In this document: positions 18,257 to 29,970 of the stretch, one piece after another
How the letters are laid out: the number at the start of each line of letters is the position of its first letter
Position numbering within the stretch: the first letter of the stretch is position 1
DNA from: Paraoerskovia sediminicola
GTDB taxonomy: Bacteria; Actinomycetota; Actinomycetes; Actinomycetales; Cellulomonadaceae
Length of the DNA stretch: 64,000 nt
Reading direction: 5' to 3'
NCBI RefSeq assembly: GCF_030296575.1
Contig: NZ_AP027729.1
Span: forward strand, 1,674,001-1,738,000
The notes under the pieces: model-generated
Databases searched by the model: none
What the model saw: the letters and a program-made list of their open reading frames with translations, nothing else
What the model was told of the DNA's origin: nothing
Translations under genes and position numbers: made by a program

Positions 18257-19243
18257 TCAGTGGGTGCGGTGATCGGCGATCGACATCCGTGGGCCGCGGC
18301 GCGGTGGCTGCCCCCGGCCCGCCGCCTTGAGCAGGAGCACGACGCGGTAGCGGTGCGGGCGGTACGGCTCGAGGAGCTCGAGCATCCGGGCGTCGTCGTC
18401 GGGGTGCCCGCCCGGGGCGCCGTCGCGCCGGGCGCCACGGTCGCCGTCGAACGCCCAGATCACGGCCTTCGCGAGGTGGTAGTCACCCACCGACACCGCG
18501 TCGGCATCGCCCCACGCACGCTGTGCCACCTCGGCCGCCGTCCACGCCCCGACGCCGCGGAGCGACCGCAACCGCGCCTGGGCGTCGCCGGGAGGAAGCG
18601 ACGAGAGCCGCTCGATCGCGGCGCCGCGCCGCGCGCACTCGACCGCCGTCCGGGCTCGTCCCGGGTCGACGCCTGCGCGATGCCAGTCCCACGTCGGTAC
18701 CCGGGCCCAGGCCGCGGCGTCCGGCACGACGCGCATCCCGGGTGGCGGCCCGCCGGGCGACCCGGCGTCGGGGCCGGGGGCCGGCTCACCGTGGTGCCCC
18801 AGGAGCCACGCCCAGGCGCGGAACGCCGTCACCCCGACCACCCGCTGCTCGAGGATCGCGGGGATCAGCGCCTCGAGCACCTGGCCGGTGGCGGGCACAC
18901 GGATCCCGGGGTGGCGACGAGCGGTCTCGGCGAGGCCGGACGGCGGAGCGAAGCCGGCGGCGGCGTCGTCCCGTCCCAGCAGCGCGGGCAGGCGCGCGGC
19001 GCCCTCGTCGGCGCCCGGCCCCCACAGGTGCCCGACGACGGTCCGCGGCCTGGTCTGCACCAGGCGGTAGGTCACGGGCCCGGTCGGGAGACGGCTCGTG
19101 CGCCACAGGGCACCGTCCGGCGCCGCGCGGAGCGTCGGGTCGTAGGCGCCGCGGCGCAGCGGGCCCAGCGTGCGCGCGAGGTCGAGCGGTCGCTCCGACT
19201 CCACGGCGACCCGGAGCCCGGCCCCCGGAGCCGTCACCGCCAT
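18257..19243 (-). CDS. AlkA-like HhH-GPD DNA-3-methyladenine glycosylase
   Basis: 328 residues. The helix-hairpin-helix reads LRGVGAWTAAEVAQRAWGD and is followed by the Gly/Pro-Asp loop with the catalytic Asp (AVSVGDYHLAK). Upstream, ILEQRVVGVTAFRAW matches the conserved ILxQQ...A helix of AlkA-type enzymes. It should excise alkylated purines in base excision repair. The N-terminal 110 residues resemble the AlkA N-domain. ATG 19243 chosen; it lies 25 nt after the stop of rnhA on the same strand, so the two are probably cotranscribed. Confidence 0.85.
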   Translation of the reverse strand: MAVTAPGAGLRVAVESERPLDLARTLGPLRRGAYDPTLRAAPDGALWRTSRLPTGPVTYRLVQTRPRTVVGHLWGPGADEGAARLPALLGRDDAAAGFAPPSGLAETARRHPGIRVPATGQVLEALIPAILEQRVVGVTAFRAWAWLLGHHGEPAPGPDAGSPGGPPPGMRVVPDAAAWARVPTWDWHRAGVDPGRARTAVECARRGAAIERLSSLPPGDAQARLRSLRGVGAWTAAEVAQRAWGDADAVSVGDYHLAKAVIWAFDGDRGARRDGAPGGHPDDDARMLELLEPYRPHRYRVVLLLKAAGRGQPPRRGPRMSIADHRTH

Positions 19244-19268
19244 CGCGCCTCGCTCTTGACCGGGGTCG

Positions 19269-19880
19269 TCAGTCGAACAGGGTGCCGCTGGACCACGCGG
19301 GCTCGCGCTCCTGCTCCGACGGCTTCGAGCGCGGACGCGTCGCACCGTCCGCGGTCTCGCGCGCGGTGCGGGGCCGACGTGACGTCGCACCCTCGACGAC
19401 CGGATCGGGTGCACCGAGCACCGCCTCGACGTCCCCGCGGCCGGCGAGCCAGTCGTTCGCGGCGATGCCGGCGAGCTTGTCGGCACGCTCGTTGAAGGGG
19501 TTGCCGACGTGCCCGCGCACCCACCGGAACCGCACGGGGCCCTCGCGGTCGGTGATCGCGGCGTCGATCGCCTGGACGAGCTCGATGTTCTTCACGGGGC
19601 TGCCCGACGCCGTCCGCCAGCCCTTGCGCCGCCAGCCGGGGAGCCACTCGGACGCGCACTTGATCGCGTACTGCGAGTCGGACTCGATCATCAGCGGCTC
19701 CTCCCCAGGGTGCGCGCGCACGGCCTCGAGGAGCGCGGTGAGCTCGGCGACCTGGTTGGTGCCGCTGGCGCAGCCGCCGGAGTCGAAGGTGCCGTCGTGG
19801 TTGATCCACGCCCAACCCGTCGCGCCGCCGGGATTGCGCAGGCAGGACCCGTCCGTGCTGACTGTGATCACGCCCTGCAT
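19269..19880 (-). CDS. rnhA: Ribonuclease HI with C-terminal extension
   Basis: 203 residues. The four acidic active-site positions are D10 (VSTDGSC), E46 (NQVAELTA), D68 (IESDSQYA) and D134 (NERADKLAG), with H124 in the mobile loop (VRGHVGNPFN). It degrades the RNA strand of RNA:DNA hybrids. A Pro/Arg-rich extension of about 55 residues after the catalytic domain is not in the classic enzyme. ATG 19880 fits the family start; an earlier in-frame ATG would add 12 unrelated residues. Confidence 0.93.
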   Translation of the reverse strand: MQGVITVSTDGSCLRNPGGATGWAWINHDGTFDSGGCASGTNQVAELTALLEAVRAHPGEEPLMIESDSQYAIKCASEWLPGWRRKGWRTASGSPVKNIELVQAIDAAITDREGPVRFRWVRGHVGNPFNERADKLAGIAANDWLAGRGDVEAVLGAPDPVVEGATSRRPRTARETADGATRPRSKPSEQEREPAWSSGTLFD

Positions 19881-19929
19881 TCTGCCCGACGCGACCGACA
19901 TCCAGGTGACGCCCACGCACCGGACGAGG

Positions 19930-19962
19930 ACGGCCCCCGTCCACGAGGTGAACGGGGGCCGT
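19930..19962 (-). terminator. Terminator of the FKBP gene
   Basis: ACGGCCCCCGT (19930-19940) and ACGGGGGCCGT (19952-19962) form a perfect 11-bp stem 15 nt beyond the FKBP stop codon and before rnhA. Confidence 0.75.
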
Positions 19963-19977
19963 ACGGTCGATCGACGG

Positions 19978-20349
19978 TCAGCGGGTGCCGAGCAGGTCGA
20001 TCACGAAGATCAGGGTCTGGCCCGAGAGCCGGTGGCCGGCTCCCGCGGGCCCGTAGGCCAGGGACGGGGGCACGACGAGCTTGCGACGGCCGCCGACCTT
20101 CATGCCGGGGACGCCGCGCTGCCAGCCCGGGATCAGGCGGGGGAGCGGGAACTCGATCGGCTCGCCGCGGCTCCACGAGGAGTCGAACTCCTCCCCGGAG
20201 TCGAACTCGACACCCATGTAGTGGATCTTCACGGTGGCGCCGGGCTGAGCCTCGGCACCGTCGCCCACGACGAGGTCGACGACCTCCAGGTCTGCGGGCG
20301 CCGGGCCCTCGGGGGCGTCGATCTCGGGCTTGGTCAGTTCGTTGGTCAT
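19978..20349 (-). CDS. FKBP-type peptidyl-prolyl cis-trans isomerase
   Basis: 123 residues, a single FKBP domain without signal peptide, so cytosolic. Family blocks: VKIHYMGVEFDSGEEFDSSW, the PLPRLIPGWQRGVPGMKVGG helix region, and LAYGPAGAGHRLSGQTLIFV. Active-site aromatic positions (Y44, F54 region, W at IPGW, Y at LAYG, F at LIFV) are in place. It assists folding around proline bonds. Single-gene unit with its own terminator. Confidence 0.93.
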   Translation of the reverse strand: MTNELTKPEIDAPEGPAPADLEVVDLVVGDGAEAQPGATVKIHYMGVEFDSGEEFDSSWSRGEPIEFPLPRLIPGWQRGVPGMKVGGRRKLVVPPSLAYGPAGAGHRLSGQTLIFVIDLLGTR

Positions 20350-20439
20350 GACCCGATCCAACCCTGCCGGGGTCGCGCACGGCAAACCGCCCCGCGGCCC
20401 GTGCCCGTGCCCGCAGGTCGCCGGTCGGTGCCTCGGTCT

Positions 20440-20460
20440 CCGTGAGCCGTGAGCCGTGAG
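20440..20460. repeat. Heptamer tandem repeat CCGTGAG x3
   Basis: Three perfect copies of CCGTGAG, followed by a degenerate fourth, in the gap between the FKBP start and the VIT1 gene. Confidence 0.8.
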
Positions 20461-20577
20461 TCGTGGCCGCCGCCGCGCGCTGCACGACCCCGGGGCGCCC
20501 GGTCGTCCACATCCCGGCCGCGGGGCGACCGTGCACGGAAGTTTGGCGTGCCGAACCCCGCCGACGCGACGATTCGT

Positions 20578-20583
20578 CAGAAT
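20578..20583 (+). promoter_or_regulatory. -10 box CAGAAT of the VIT1 gene, leaderless type
   Basis: CAGAAT ends 6 nt before ATG 20590, as before the MOSC gene; this supports ATG 20590 as the start. Confidence 0.5.
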
Positions 20584-20589
20584 GGGGGC

Positions 20590-21710
20590 ATGGCGACGCC
20601 CGAGAACCCCGTGGGGGACGAGACCTCCGAGGCCGGGGGCCGTCGTCCGACCCCTCCACGCGCGACCTGCGCAGGTGGCGCGGCCACCTCGCCGACGAAC
20701 GCGCCGAGGCGGCCGTGTACCGCGACCTCGCCAGCCGTCGCAGCGGGGAGGAGCGCGAGATCCTGCTGGCGCTCGCGGACGCCGAGAAGCGTCACGAGGA
20801 CCACTGGCTCCAGCTCCTGGGGAACGACGTCGGCTACCCGCGCCGCGGCGACCTCCGCACGCGGGTCCTGGGCTGGTTGGCCCGCCGGTTCGGCGGGGTG
20901 TTCGTCCTCGCGCTCGCCCAGCGCGCCGAGTCCCGGTCCGGGTACGAGGACGACGGCGACGCGACACCGGCGATGGTCGCGGACGAGCGCATCCACGAGG
21001 AGGTCGTGCGAGGTCTCGCCGCTCGTGGGCGCAACCGGCTCTCGGGGACGTTCCGCGCGGCGGTGTTCGGCGCGAACGACGGGCTCGTGTCGAACCTCGC
21101 GCTGATCCTCGGCATCGGCGCGTCCGGCGCGTCGGCGTCCGCGGTACTGCTCACCGGCATCGCCGGGCTGCTCGCCGGCGCGCTCTCGATGGCCGCCGGC
21201 GAGTTCGTCTCCGTCCGCTCGCAGACCGAGCTGCTGCACGCCTCGAGCCCGAGCCCCGAGGCCTCGGCGTCGTTGCCCGACCTCGACGTCGACGCCAACG
21301 AGCTCGCCCTCGTCTACCGGGCGCGGGGCATGGCGCCGGTCGAGGCGGAGCGCCACGCGGCCACGGTGCTGCGGACCTACTCGGCGAAGACCGAGATCGC
21401 GCCGAGGATGACCGACGAGGACATCGAGACCCACGGGACCGCCTGGGGTGCGGCGATCTCGAGCTTCTTCTTCTTCGCGTCCGGTGCGCTCATCCCGGTG
21501 CTGCCGTACCTGTTCGGCGCCGAGGGACTGACGGCGGTCGTCGCCTCGGCCGCCCTCGTGGGCGTCGCGCTGCTGGGGACCGGCGCGGTCGTCGGTCTGC
21601 TGTCCGGCACCGCACCGCTCACGCGGGCGCTGCGCCAGCTCGCGATCGGGTGGGGCGCCGCCGCCGTCACCTACGCCCTCGGGCTGGTGTTCGGGGCGAC
21701 CCTCGCCTGA
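20590..21710 (+). CDS. Ferritin-like/VIT1 fusion membrane protein (MbfA-like), apparent -1 frameshift near 20637
   Basis: About 373 residues after correction. From ATG 20590 the frame reads MATPENPVGDETSEAGG; one G added to the five-G run at 20635-20639 leads into STRDLRRWRGHLADERAEAA. Residues ~25-160 resemble a ferritin-like di-iron domain (LADERAEAAVYRDLA, then LADAEKRHEDHW with an ExxH). The C-terminal half is a CCC1/VIT1 transporter (FRAAVFGANDGLVSNLALIL, GALSMAAGEFVSVRSQTELL) with five membrane helices. Related MbfA proteins export iron; VIT1 moves Fe/Mn. An iron or manganese detoxification role is likely. Tandem heptamers begin in its stop codon. Confidence 0.85.
20635..20639. other. 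Probable frameshift site (missing G) in the VIT1 gene
   Basis: Five G; six would join the ATG 20590 start to the ferritin-like domain in one frame. Confidence 0.7.
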
Positions 21711-21770
21711 CGCCTGACGCCTGACGCCTGACGCCTGACGCCTGACGCCTGACGCTTGACGCCTGACGCG
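21708..21770. repeat. Heptamer tandem repeat TGACGCC x9
   Basis: Nine head-to-tail heptamers: units 1-6 and 8 are TGACGCC, unit 7 TGACGCT, unit 9 TGACGCG. The first TGA is the stop codon of the VIT1 gene, so the array was probably made by slippage outward from the gene end. Confidence 0.95.
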
Positions 21771-21789
21771 CGCGGTTCGACGCCGCTCG

Positions 21790-22560
21790 TCAGCCGATCC
21801 GGACCTCGGCGACGAGCGGCCGGTGGTCCGAGACCCCCGTCCGCGGGGCGCGACCGGCGCGGCCCGCCGTGATCGGGCCGTCCGCGAGCAGGTGGTCGAT
21901 CTGCGCTCGCGGTCGCGTCACCGGGTAGGTCGGCGCCTCGGCCAGGCTGCGCCAGCCGGTGATCCGCTCCGGAGACCCCGGGCGCAGGTTGAGGTCACCC
22001 GCGAGCACGAGCGGGCGCGGGAACCGGGCCGCCCAGGCGTGGATCACGTGGAGCTGGTCGGTGTTGCGCGGGCTCCGCACCGACAGGTGCGTCGCGACCA
22101 CGGTGACCGGGCCGTCGTCCGACGCGACGACGGCGGCGACGGCAGCCCGGGGCTCCTCGCCGACCACGCGCAGACCCGGCGGACGGCGCGTGCGACGCAG
22201 GCGCGGCAACCGGAGCCCGGGCATGTGCAGCTCGTGCCACTCCGACACGGGGAGCCTGCTGACGATCGCGATGCCGTAGGCGCTCTCGTGCCCCGTGAGC
22301 GACCGGTAGCGGACGGTCGGGACGAAACGGTGCGCGACGGCGCCCGTCGCCCTCGCGGCGATCAGCGTGAGGTCGGCCCCGGCGGACCGACGACGCCCGA
22401 CCTCGACCTCCTGGAGCGCGAGGACGTCGGCGTCGAGAGCGGCGACGGCGTCCTCGAACCGCGCGAGCGACGCGTCCGTCGTCCGGGTCGCGCCGAGCGC
22501 GTCGGGGGAGGCGTCGTCGGACGCTCGGCCGTGCTGCACGTTGAACGTCGCGATCCGCAT
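21790..22560 (-). CDS. Endonuclease/exonuclease/phosphatase (EEP) family hydrolase
   Basis: 256 residues. The metal-dependent EEP signature is complete: IATFNVQHG at the N-terminus, the metal Glu in VLALQEVEVG, VVATHLSV, the catalytic GDLNLRPG and the closing SDHRPLVAEV. Such proteins cleave phosphodiesters in nucleic acids, lipids or small molecules; the substrate is not predictable. No signal peptide, so cytosolic. On the minus strand a GAGGGT box lies six bases before ATG 22560, which suggests a leaderless transcript. Confidence 0.88.
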   Translation of the reverse strand: MRIATFNVQHGRASDDASPDALGATRTTDASLARFEDAVAALDADVLALQEVEVGRRRSAGADLTLIAARATGAVAHRFVPTVRYRSLTGHESAYGIAIVSRLPVSEWHELHMPGLRLPRLRRTRRPPGLRVVGEEPRAAVAAVVASDDGPVTVVATHLSVRSPRNTDQLHVIHAWAARFPRPLVLAGDLNLRPGSPERITGWRSLAEAPTYPVTRPRAQIDHLLADGPITAGRAGRAPRTGVSDHRPLVAEVRIG

Positions 22561-22681
22561 CGCCCCACCCTCTACCGCGGTCGCCCGGGTTGCACGGCGT
22601 GGCAGGCGGGCAAGGGCGTCACGCGCCGGCGAGCCGGACCGGGGCGAGCGCAGCCGAGCGGCGAGCAGCGCACTCCGCGCC

Positions 22682-22687
22682 TACCGT
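22682..22687 (+). promoter_or_regulatory. -10 box TACCGT of the DUF427 gene, leaderless type
   Basis: TACCGT ends 6 nt before ATG 22694; no SD. Confidence 0.5.
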
Positions 22688-22693
22688 CGACGG

Positions 22694-23283
22694 ATGGCGG
22701 AGGACAGAGTTTCGGACCGGCCCTCGGGCACGCACGGACGGGTGGCGCCGGGACCCGGCCAGGAGTCGGTCTGGGACTACCCGCGGCCGCCTCGGGTCGA
22801 GCCGTCGACGGAGCACGTCGTGGTGACCTTCGCCGGGGTCGTGATCGCCGACACGCGCCGCGCGCTGCGGGTGCTGGAGACGAGCCACCCGCCCACGTAC
22901 TACCTGCCGAGGGACGACTTCGTCACCGGCGTGCTCGTGGCCGCCGACGGGACGAGCCACTGCGAGTTCAAGGGTTCGGCGGCCTACCTCGACGTCGTGG
23001 TGCCTGACGGTGCTGAGGGCGCTGACGGTGAGGAGGCGCACGGCTCAGGATCGGGGGCTCGAACGGCGAGACGCGTGCGGCGAGAGCCGCGTGGACCTAC
23101 CCCCGTCCGTCATCGGGGTTCGAGGGCCTCGTCGGGCACGTCGCCGTGTACCCCGGTCGCATGGACGAGTGCACGGTGGACGGCGAGCGGGTCGACGCCC
23201 AGGAGGGCGACTTCTACGGCGGCTGGGTCACGTCGCGGGTGGTGGGCCCGTTCAAGGGTGCGCCCGGGACACGCGGCTGGTGA
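22694..23283 (+). CDS. DUF427 domain protein, apparent -1 frameshift near 23055
   Basis: About 196 residues after correction. The first half shows the DUF427 blocks YPRPPRVEPSTEHV, GVVIADTRRALRVLETSHPP and YYLPRDDF with CEFKGSAAYLDVVV. A five-G run at 23053-23057 then breaks the frame; a sixth G gives a bridge into AAWTYPRPSSGFEGLVGHVA and the typical ending DGERVDAQEGDFYGGWVTSR. The two halves in order make a complete single DUF427 domain, so the gene is very likely intact in the organism. The function of DUF427 is unknown; no operon partner is seen. Confidence 0.87.
23053..23057. other. Probable frameshift site (missing G) in the DUF427 gene
   Basis: Five G; six would restore one continuous DUF427 reading. 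Confidence 0.75.
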
Positions 23284-23292
23284 GGACGCCCC

Positions 23293-23871
23293 CTACCCGG
23301 CGCTCGTCCAGCTGACGACCGCGTCCACGAGGTCGTCGGGGGTCGCGGCGACGTCGAGCCGTGTCCCGTCCTCGTCGGCGTCCAGCGGGTCGAGAGCCGC
23401 CAGCTGCGACGCGAGCAGCGTGGCGGGCATGAAGTGGTCGGTGCGGGCGGAGATGCGCGACTCGAGGAGCTCGACCGACCCGTCCAGGTGCACGAACCGC
23501 ACCCGGCCGCGCGCCTCGCGCAGCACGTCCCGGTAGCGCCGGCGCAGCGCCGAACAGGTGATGACGGAGGGCCGGCCGGCGTCGGTCTGCGCGCTCATCC
23601 AGTCGCGGAGCTCGGCGAGCCACGGTGCGCGGTCGGCGTCGTCGAGCGGCACGCCGGCGCGCATCTTCTCGACGTTGGCGGGCGGGTGGAAGTCGTCGGC
23701 CTCCGCGTACCGGCGGCCGGTGCGCCCGGCGAGCAGAGCGGCCACGGTGGTCTTCCCGGAGCCGGCGACGCCCATGACCACGAGGTGGGTGACCGGCTCG
23801 GCGGCCGACCCCTCCGTCGCGGGCGCCGAGTCGCCGACGGGCGGGCGAGGGTCTCCGGCGGCGGTGTTCAC
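23293..23871 (-). CDS. gntK: Gluconokinase (GntK family)
   Basis: 192 residues, cytosolic P-loop kinase that makes 6-phosphogluconate from gluconate with ATP. Walker A is MGVAGSGKTT (K40); the family signature YAEADDFHPPANVEKMRAG follows, then PLDDADRAPWL, ITCSALRRRYRDVLRE and SRTDHF-like SARTDHFMPATLLASQ. A 27-residue Pro/Ala N-terminal extension precedes the P-loop; an internal start might be used. It is divergent from uxaC across a 98-nt region holding a palindromic operator, which ties gluconate phosphorylation to the glucuronate genes. Confidence 0.93.
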   Translation of the reverse strand: MNTAAGDPRPPVGDSAPATEGSAAEPVTHLVVMGVAGSGKTTVAALLAGRTGRRYAEADDFHPPANVEKMRAGVPLDDADRAPWLAELRDWMSAQTDAGRPSVITCSALRRRYRDVLREARGRVRFVHLDGSVELLESRISARTDHFMPATLLASQLAALDPLDADEDGTRLDVAATPDDLVDAVVSWTSAG

Positions 23872-23923
23872 GGGTCATTGGTAGCACGGGACGGTGCCTC
23901 CGGGTCCACCCGACGACAACTGG

Positions 23924-23939
23924 CGGCAACCGGTTGTCG
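23924..23939. promoter_or_regulatory. Predicted LacI-type operator between gntK and uxaC
   Basis: CGGCAACCGGTTGTCG is a 16-bp palindrome with one mismatched pair and a CCGG centre. It shares the core GGCAACCGKTTGTC with the site at 27891-27908 in front of uidA. It lies 31 nt before the uxaC start and 53 nt before gntK. Confidence 0.65.
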
Positions 23940-23969
23940 GGCGCCGCGCCGTCGTCCGACACTCGTGCC

Positions 23970-25390
23970 ATGTCGACGAAGACTCCTGCACTCAGGCTGC
24001 ACCCGGACCGGCTGCTGCCCGCCGACCCGGCGCTGCGCACCATGGCGCGTCACATCTACGACTCGGTCCGCGACCTGCCGATCGTCTCGCCCCACGGTCA
24101 CGTCGACCCGCGCACGATCCTGGACGACGAGCCCTTCGGCGATCCCACAGCACTGTTCGTCACGCCGGACCACTACGTGACCCGGCTCCTGCACGCGTCC
24201 GGCGTGCCGCTCGACGAGCTCGGTGTCGCCCAGGGGCCGCTCGACGAGGCATCGGCGCGTCGAGCATGGCACCACCTGTGCAGCCGGTGGGACGTGTTCC
24301 GCGGGACACCGGTGCGGTATTGGCTCGAGAGTGAGCTCGCCGAGATCTTCGACGTGGCGGTGCGCCCGAGCGCACCGACGTCGGACCTGATCTACGACCA
24401 GGTGCAGGCTCGGCTCGCGCAGCCGCAGTTCCGGCCCAGGGCGCTCTTCCAGCGGTTCGGGATCGAGGTCCTCGCCACGACCGACGACCCGGTGGACGAC
24501 CTCGCCGTCCACGCGAAGATCGGCGCCGACGACTCGTTCCCGGGACGCGTCGTCCCCACGTTTCGCCCCGACCGGCATCTCGAGGTCGCTGCGCCGGGGT
24601 GGGTCGCCGCCGTCGACGCGCTCGAGGCATCGTCCGGCGTCGGCACCGGGACCTACCGCGGCTGGGTGGCGGCGATGGAGGACCGCCGGGAGTACTTCCG
24701 CGCCCACGGCGCGGTGTCCACCGACCACTCCCACGTGGACGTCGGCTCCGAGCCCCTGGGTGGGGGTGACGCCGAGCGGATCTACGCCGCCGCGCGTGCG
24801 GGGACCGTGACCGCCGCGGAGGGGTTGCTCTGCGCCGCCACATGTTCCTCGAGATGGCCCGCATGGCCACGGACGACGGCCTGACCATGACCGTCCACCC
24901 AGGCGTGCGACGCAACCACCACGTACCCACGCTCGAGCGGTTCGGTCCCGACTCCGGCCACGACCTGCCGCTGCGCGGCGACTTCGTCGACCCGTTGCGG
25001 CCGCTGCTCGAGAGGTTCGGGACGCACCCCAACCTCACCCTGGTCCTGTTCACGCTGGACGAGACGGTGTTCTCCCGCGAGCTCGCCCCGCTCGCGGGCT
25101 TCTACCCCTCCGTCTACGTGGGTCAGCCCTGGTGGTTCCTCGACGCGCCGGACGCCGTCCGGCGCTGGCGCGAGGCGATCACCGACACGGTCGGCTTCAC
25201 CCGCACGTCGGGGTTCATCGACGACACCCGCGCGTTCTGCTCGATCCCGGCGCGCCACGACATGTCGCGCCGCCTCGACGCCGGTCACCTGGCGAGGCTC
25301 GTAGCCGAGCATCGTCTCGAGCTCGACGAGGTGCTCGAGGTCGCGGCGGACCTCGTGGTCGGCCGTCCCCGGGAGGTGTTCGGGCTGTGA
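23970..25390 (+). CDS. uxaC: Uronate isomerase, apparent -1 frameshift near 24822
   Basis: About 473 residues after correction, the usual UxaC size. It converts D-glucuronate to D-fructuronate in the cytosol. The amidohydrolase-like barrel starts with the metal site SPHGHVDPRTIL; other family blocks are FRGTPVRYWLESELAEIFDV, the TTDDPVDDL strand, TVHPGVRRNHH and SVYVGQPWWFLDAPDAVRRW. The frame breaks at GGGG 24821-24824; one more G gives EGVALRRHMFLEMARM and continues to the stop at 25390. ATG 23970 chosen. The stop overlaps the GTG of uxuB (GTGA), so the two are coupled. Confidence 0.93.
24821..24824. other. Probable frameshift site (missing G) in uxaC
   Basis: GGGG; a fifth G restores the UxaC reading. 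A missing C a few bases further on would also do, so the exact base is uncertain. Confidence 0.7.
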
Positions 25391-26808
25391 GCGCCGTCCG
25401 GACCCCGGCCGTCGGGCGCGGGGCGCCCGGGCCTTTCCCGTCCGTTGCCCCGGTCCCCGGCTTGCGTCGGACGGCGCCTCCCGCCCCCGTGCGGCACGTC
25501 CACCTCGGCCTGGGCAGCTTCTTCCGTGCCCACCAGGCGTGGTTCACGCACCGGGCGGACGACGGTGACCAGTGGGGGATCGCGGCATTCAGCGGCCGCA
25601 GCGCCGACCTCGCCCGACGGCTCGACGCCCAGGACGGTCTCTACACGCTGGCCACCCGAGAGCCGGGCGGTGAGACCTACGAGGTCATCGGCTCCCTGGT
25701 CGCCGCGCACGCCGCGGCCGACGGATCCGCCTGGCTCGCGTACCTGGCCGACCCGACGGTCGTCGTGCTGACGACGACCGTGACCGAGGCGGGCTATCTG
25801 CGCGGCGGCGACGGCGGGCTCGATCGTGGCCGTCCGGACGTGGCTGCCGATCTCGCCGCACTGCGGGACGAGCGCCTCCAGGACGTGACGACCGTCCCCG
25901 GCCGGCTCGTCGCCGGCCTGGTGGCCCGCTGCCGTGCCGACGCAGGGCCCCTCGCCGTGGTCCCGTGCGACAACCTCCCGGGAAACGGTGCCGCCGTCCG
26001 CCGCGTGGTGCTCGACCTGGCCGTCGAGGTCTCCGCGGACCTCGCCACGTGGATCACCGAGCAGGTCTCGTTCGTCACGACGATGGTCGACCGCATCACC
26101 CCGGAGCCGACGGCGGAGGACGTCGCGCGCGTCGCCGCAGGGACCGGGCTCGACGACCCGACCGCCGTGGTCACCGAGCCCTTCGCGGAGTGGGTGCTCT
26201 GCGGGAGCTTCCCTGGGGGACGACCCGCCTGGGAGTCGGCAGGAGCCACCTTCACCGACGACGTCGCGCGCTACGAGGCGCGCAAGCTGGGGCTGCTCAA
26301 CGGGGCGCACTCGCTCCTCGCCTATCTGGGCTCGTTGCGCGGCCACGCGGAGGTCGCCGAGGCCGTCGCGGACCCGCTGGTCCGCGCGACGGTCGACCGC
26401 TGGTGGGACGAGGCGTCGTCCTACCTGGACTTCCCGGCGGACGAGATCGCCGGTTACCGTGCCGCCCTGATCGCCCGGTTCGCGAACCAGGCGATCCACC
26501 ATCGCCTGGAGCAGATCGGCGCCGACGGGTCCCAGAAGCTCCCGGTCCGGATCGTCCCCACGCTGCGGCGGGAGCTCGCCGCCGGGCGCGCGGCTCCCGG
26601 CGCGACCACGGCGCTCGCGGCGTGGATCGCGAGCCTGCGCACCGGGGGCGTGGCCCTGCGGGACGCGCGCTCTGACGAGGTGGCCGCGCTCGCACTCGAG
26701 CCTCTCGCCACGGCGGTGCAAGGCCTGCTCCGGCTCCTGGACCCGCCGCTCGCCGGCGACGAGCGGCTCGTCGCGGCCGTGGTGCGGCGGGTGCAGGACC
26801 TGGCCTGA
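25387..26808 (+). CDS. uxuB: Fructuronate reductase / mannitol dehydrogenase family
   Basis: 473 residues, long-chain polyol dehydrogenase. The N-terminal NAD-binding domain starts VRHVHLGLGSFFRAHQAWFT; the mid region has VVPCDNLPGNG and the C-terminal domain the signature KLGLLNGAHSLLAYLG followed by the QKLPVRIVPTLR block. In this context it should reduce fructuronate to D-mannonate with NADH. GTG 25387 overlaps the uxaC stop by four bases. A Pro/Gly-rich stretch of ~35 residues comes before the conserved region. The gene ends four bases from the convergent lacI gene. Confidence 0.92.
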   Translation: MSAVRTPAVGRGAPGPFPSVAPVPGLRRTAPPAPVRHVHLGLGSFFRAHQAWFTHRADDGDQWGIAAFSGRSADLARRLDAQDGLYTLATREPGGETYEVIGSLVAAHAAADGSAWLAYLADPTVVVLTTTVTEAGYLRGGDGGLDRGRPDVAADLAALRDERLQDVTTVPGRLVAGLVARCRADAGPLAVVPCDNLPGNGAAVRRVVLDLAVEVSADLATWITEQVSFVTTMVDRITPEPTAEDVARVAAGTGLDDPTAVVTEPFAEWVLCGSFPGGRPAWESAGATFTDDVARYEARKLGLLNGAHSLLAYLGSLRGHAEVAEAVADPLVRATVDRWWDEASSYLDFPADEIAGYRAALIARFANQAIHHRLEQIGADGSQKLPVRIVPTLRRELAAGRAAPGATTALAAWIASLRTGGVALRDARSDEVAALALEPLATAVQGLLRLLDPPLAGDERLVAAVVRRVQDLA

Positions 26809-26812
26809 GACG

Positions 26813-29811
<2,999 letters not shown>

Positions 29812-29819
29812 CGTGACCG

Positions 29820-29854
29820 CGGGTGCGTCGTCCGACGCCGTGGCGATGCACCCG
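29820..29854 (+). terminator. Intercistronic hairpin between uidA and uidB
   Basis: CGGGTGCGTCG (29820-29830) pairs with CGATGCACCCG (29844-29854) with one mismatch over a 13-nt loop. It may reduce transcription into uidB or protect the uidA mRNA 3' end. Confidence 0.5.
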
Positions 29855-29970
29855 CCGGCCGTGATGCCGGGACGACCGACCCGCGCGACCCCGAGCTGGA
29901 CCCCAGAACCGACGACCCCACGATGACCGACCTCGACCCACCGCGACGACGCGGAGATGAGGAATTCACC

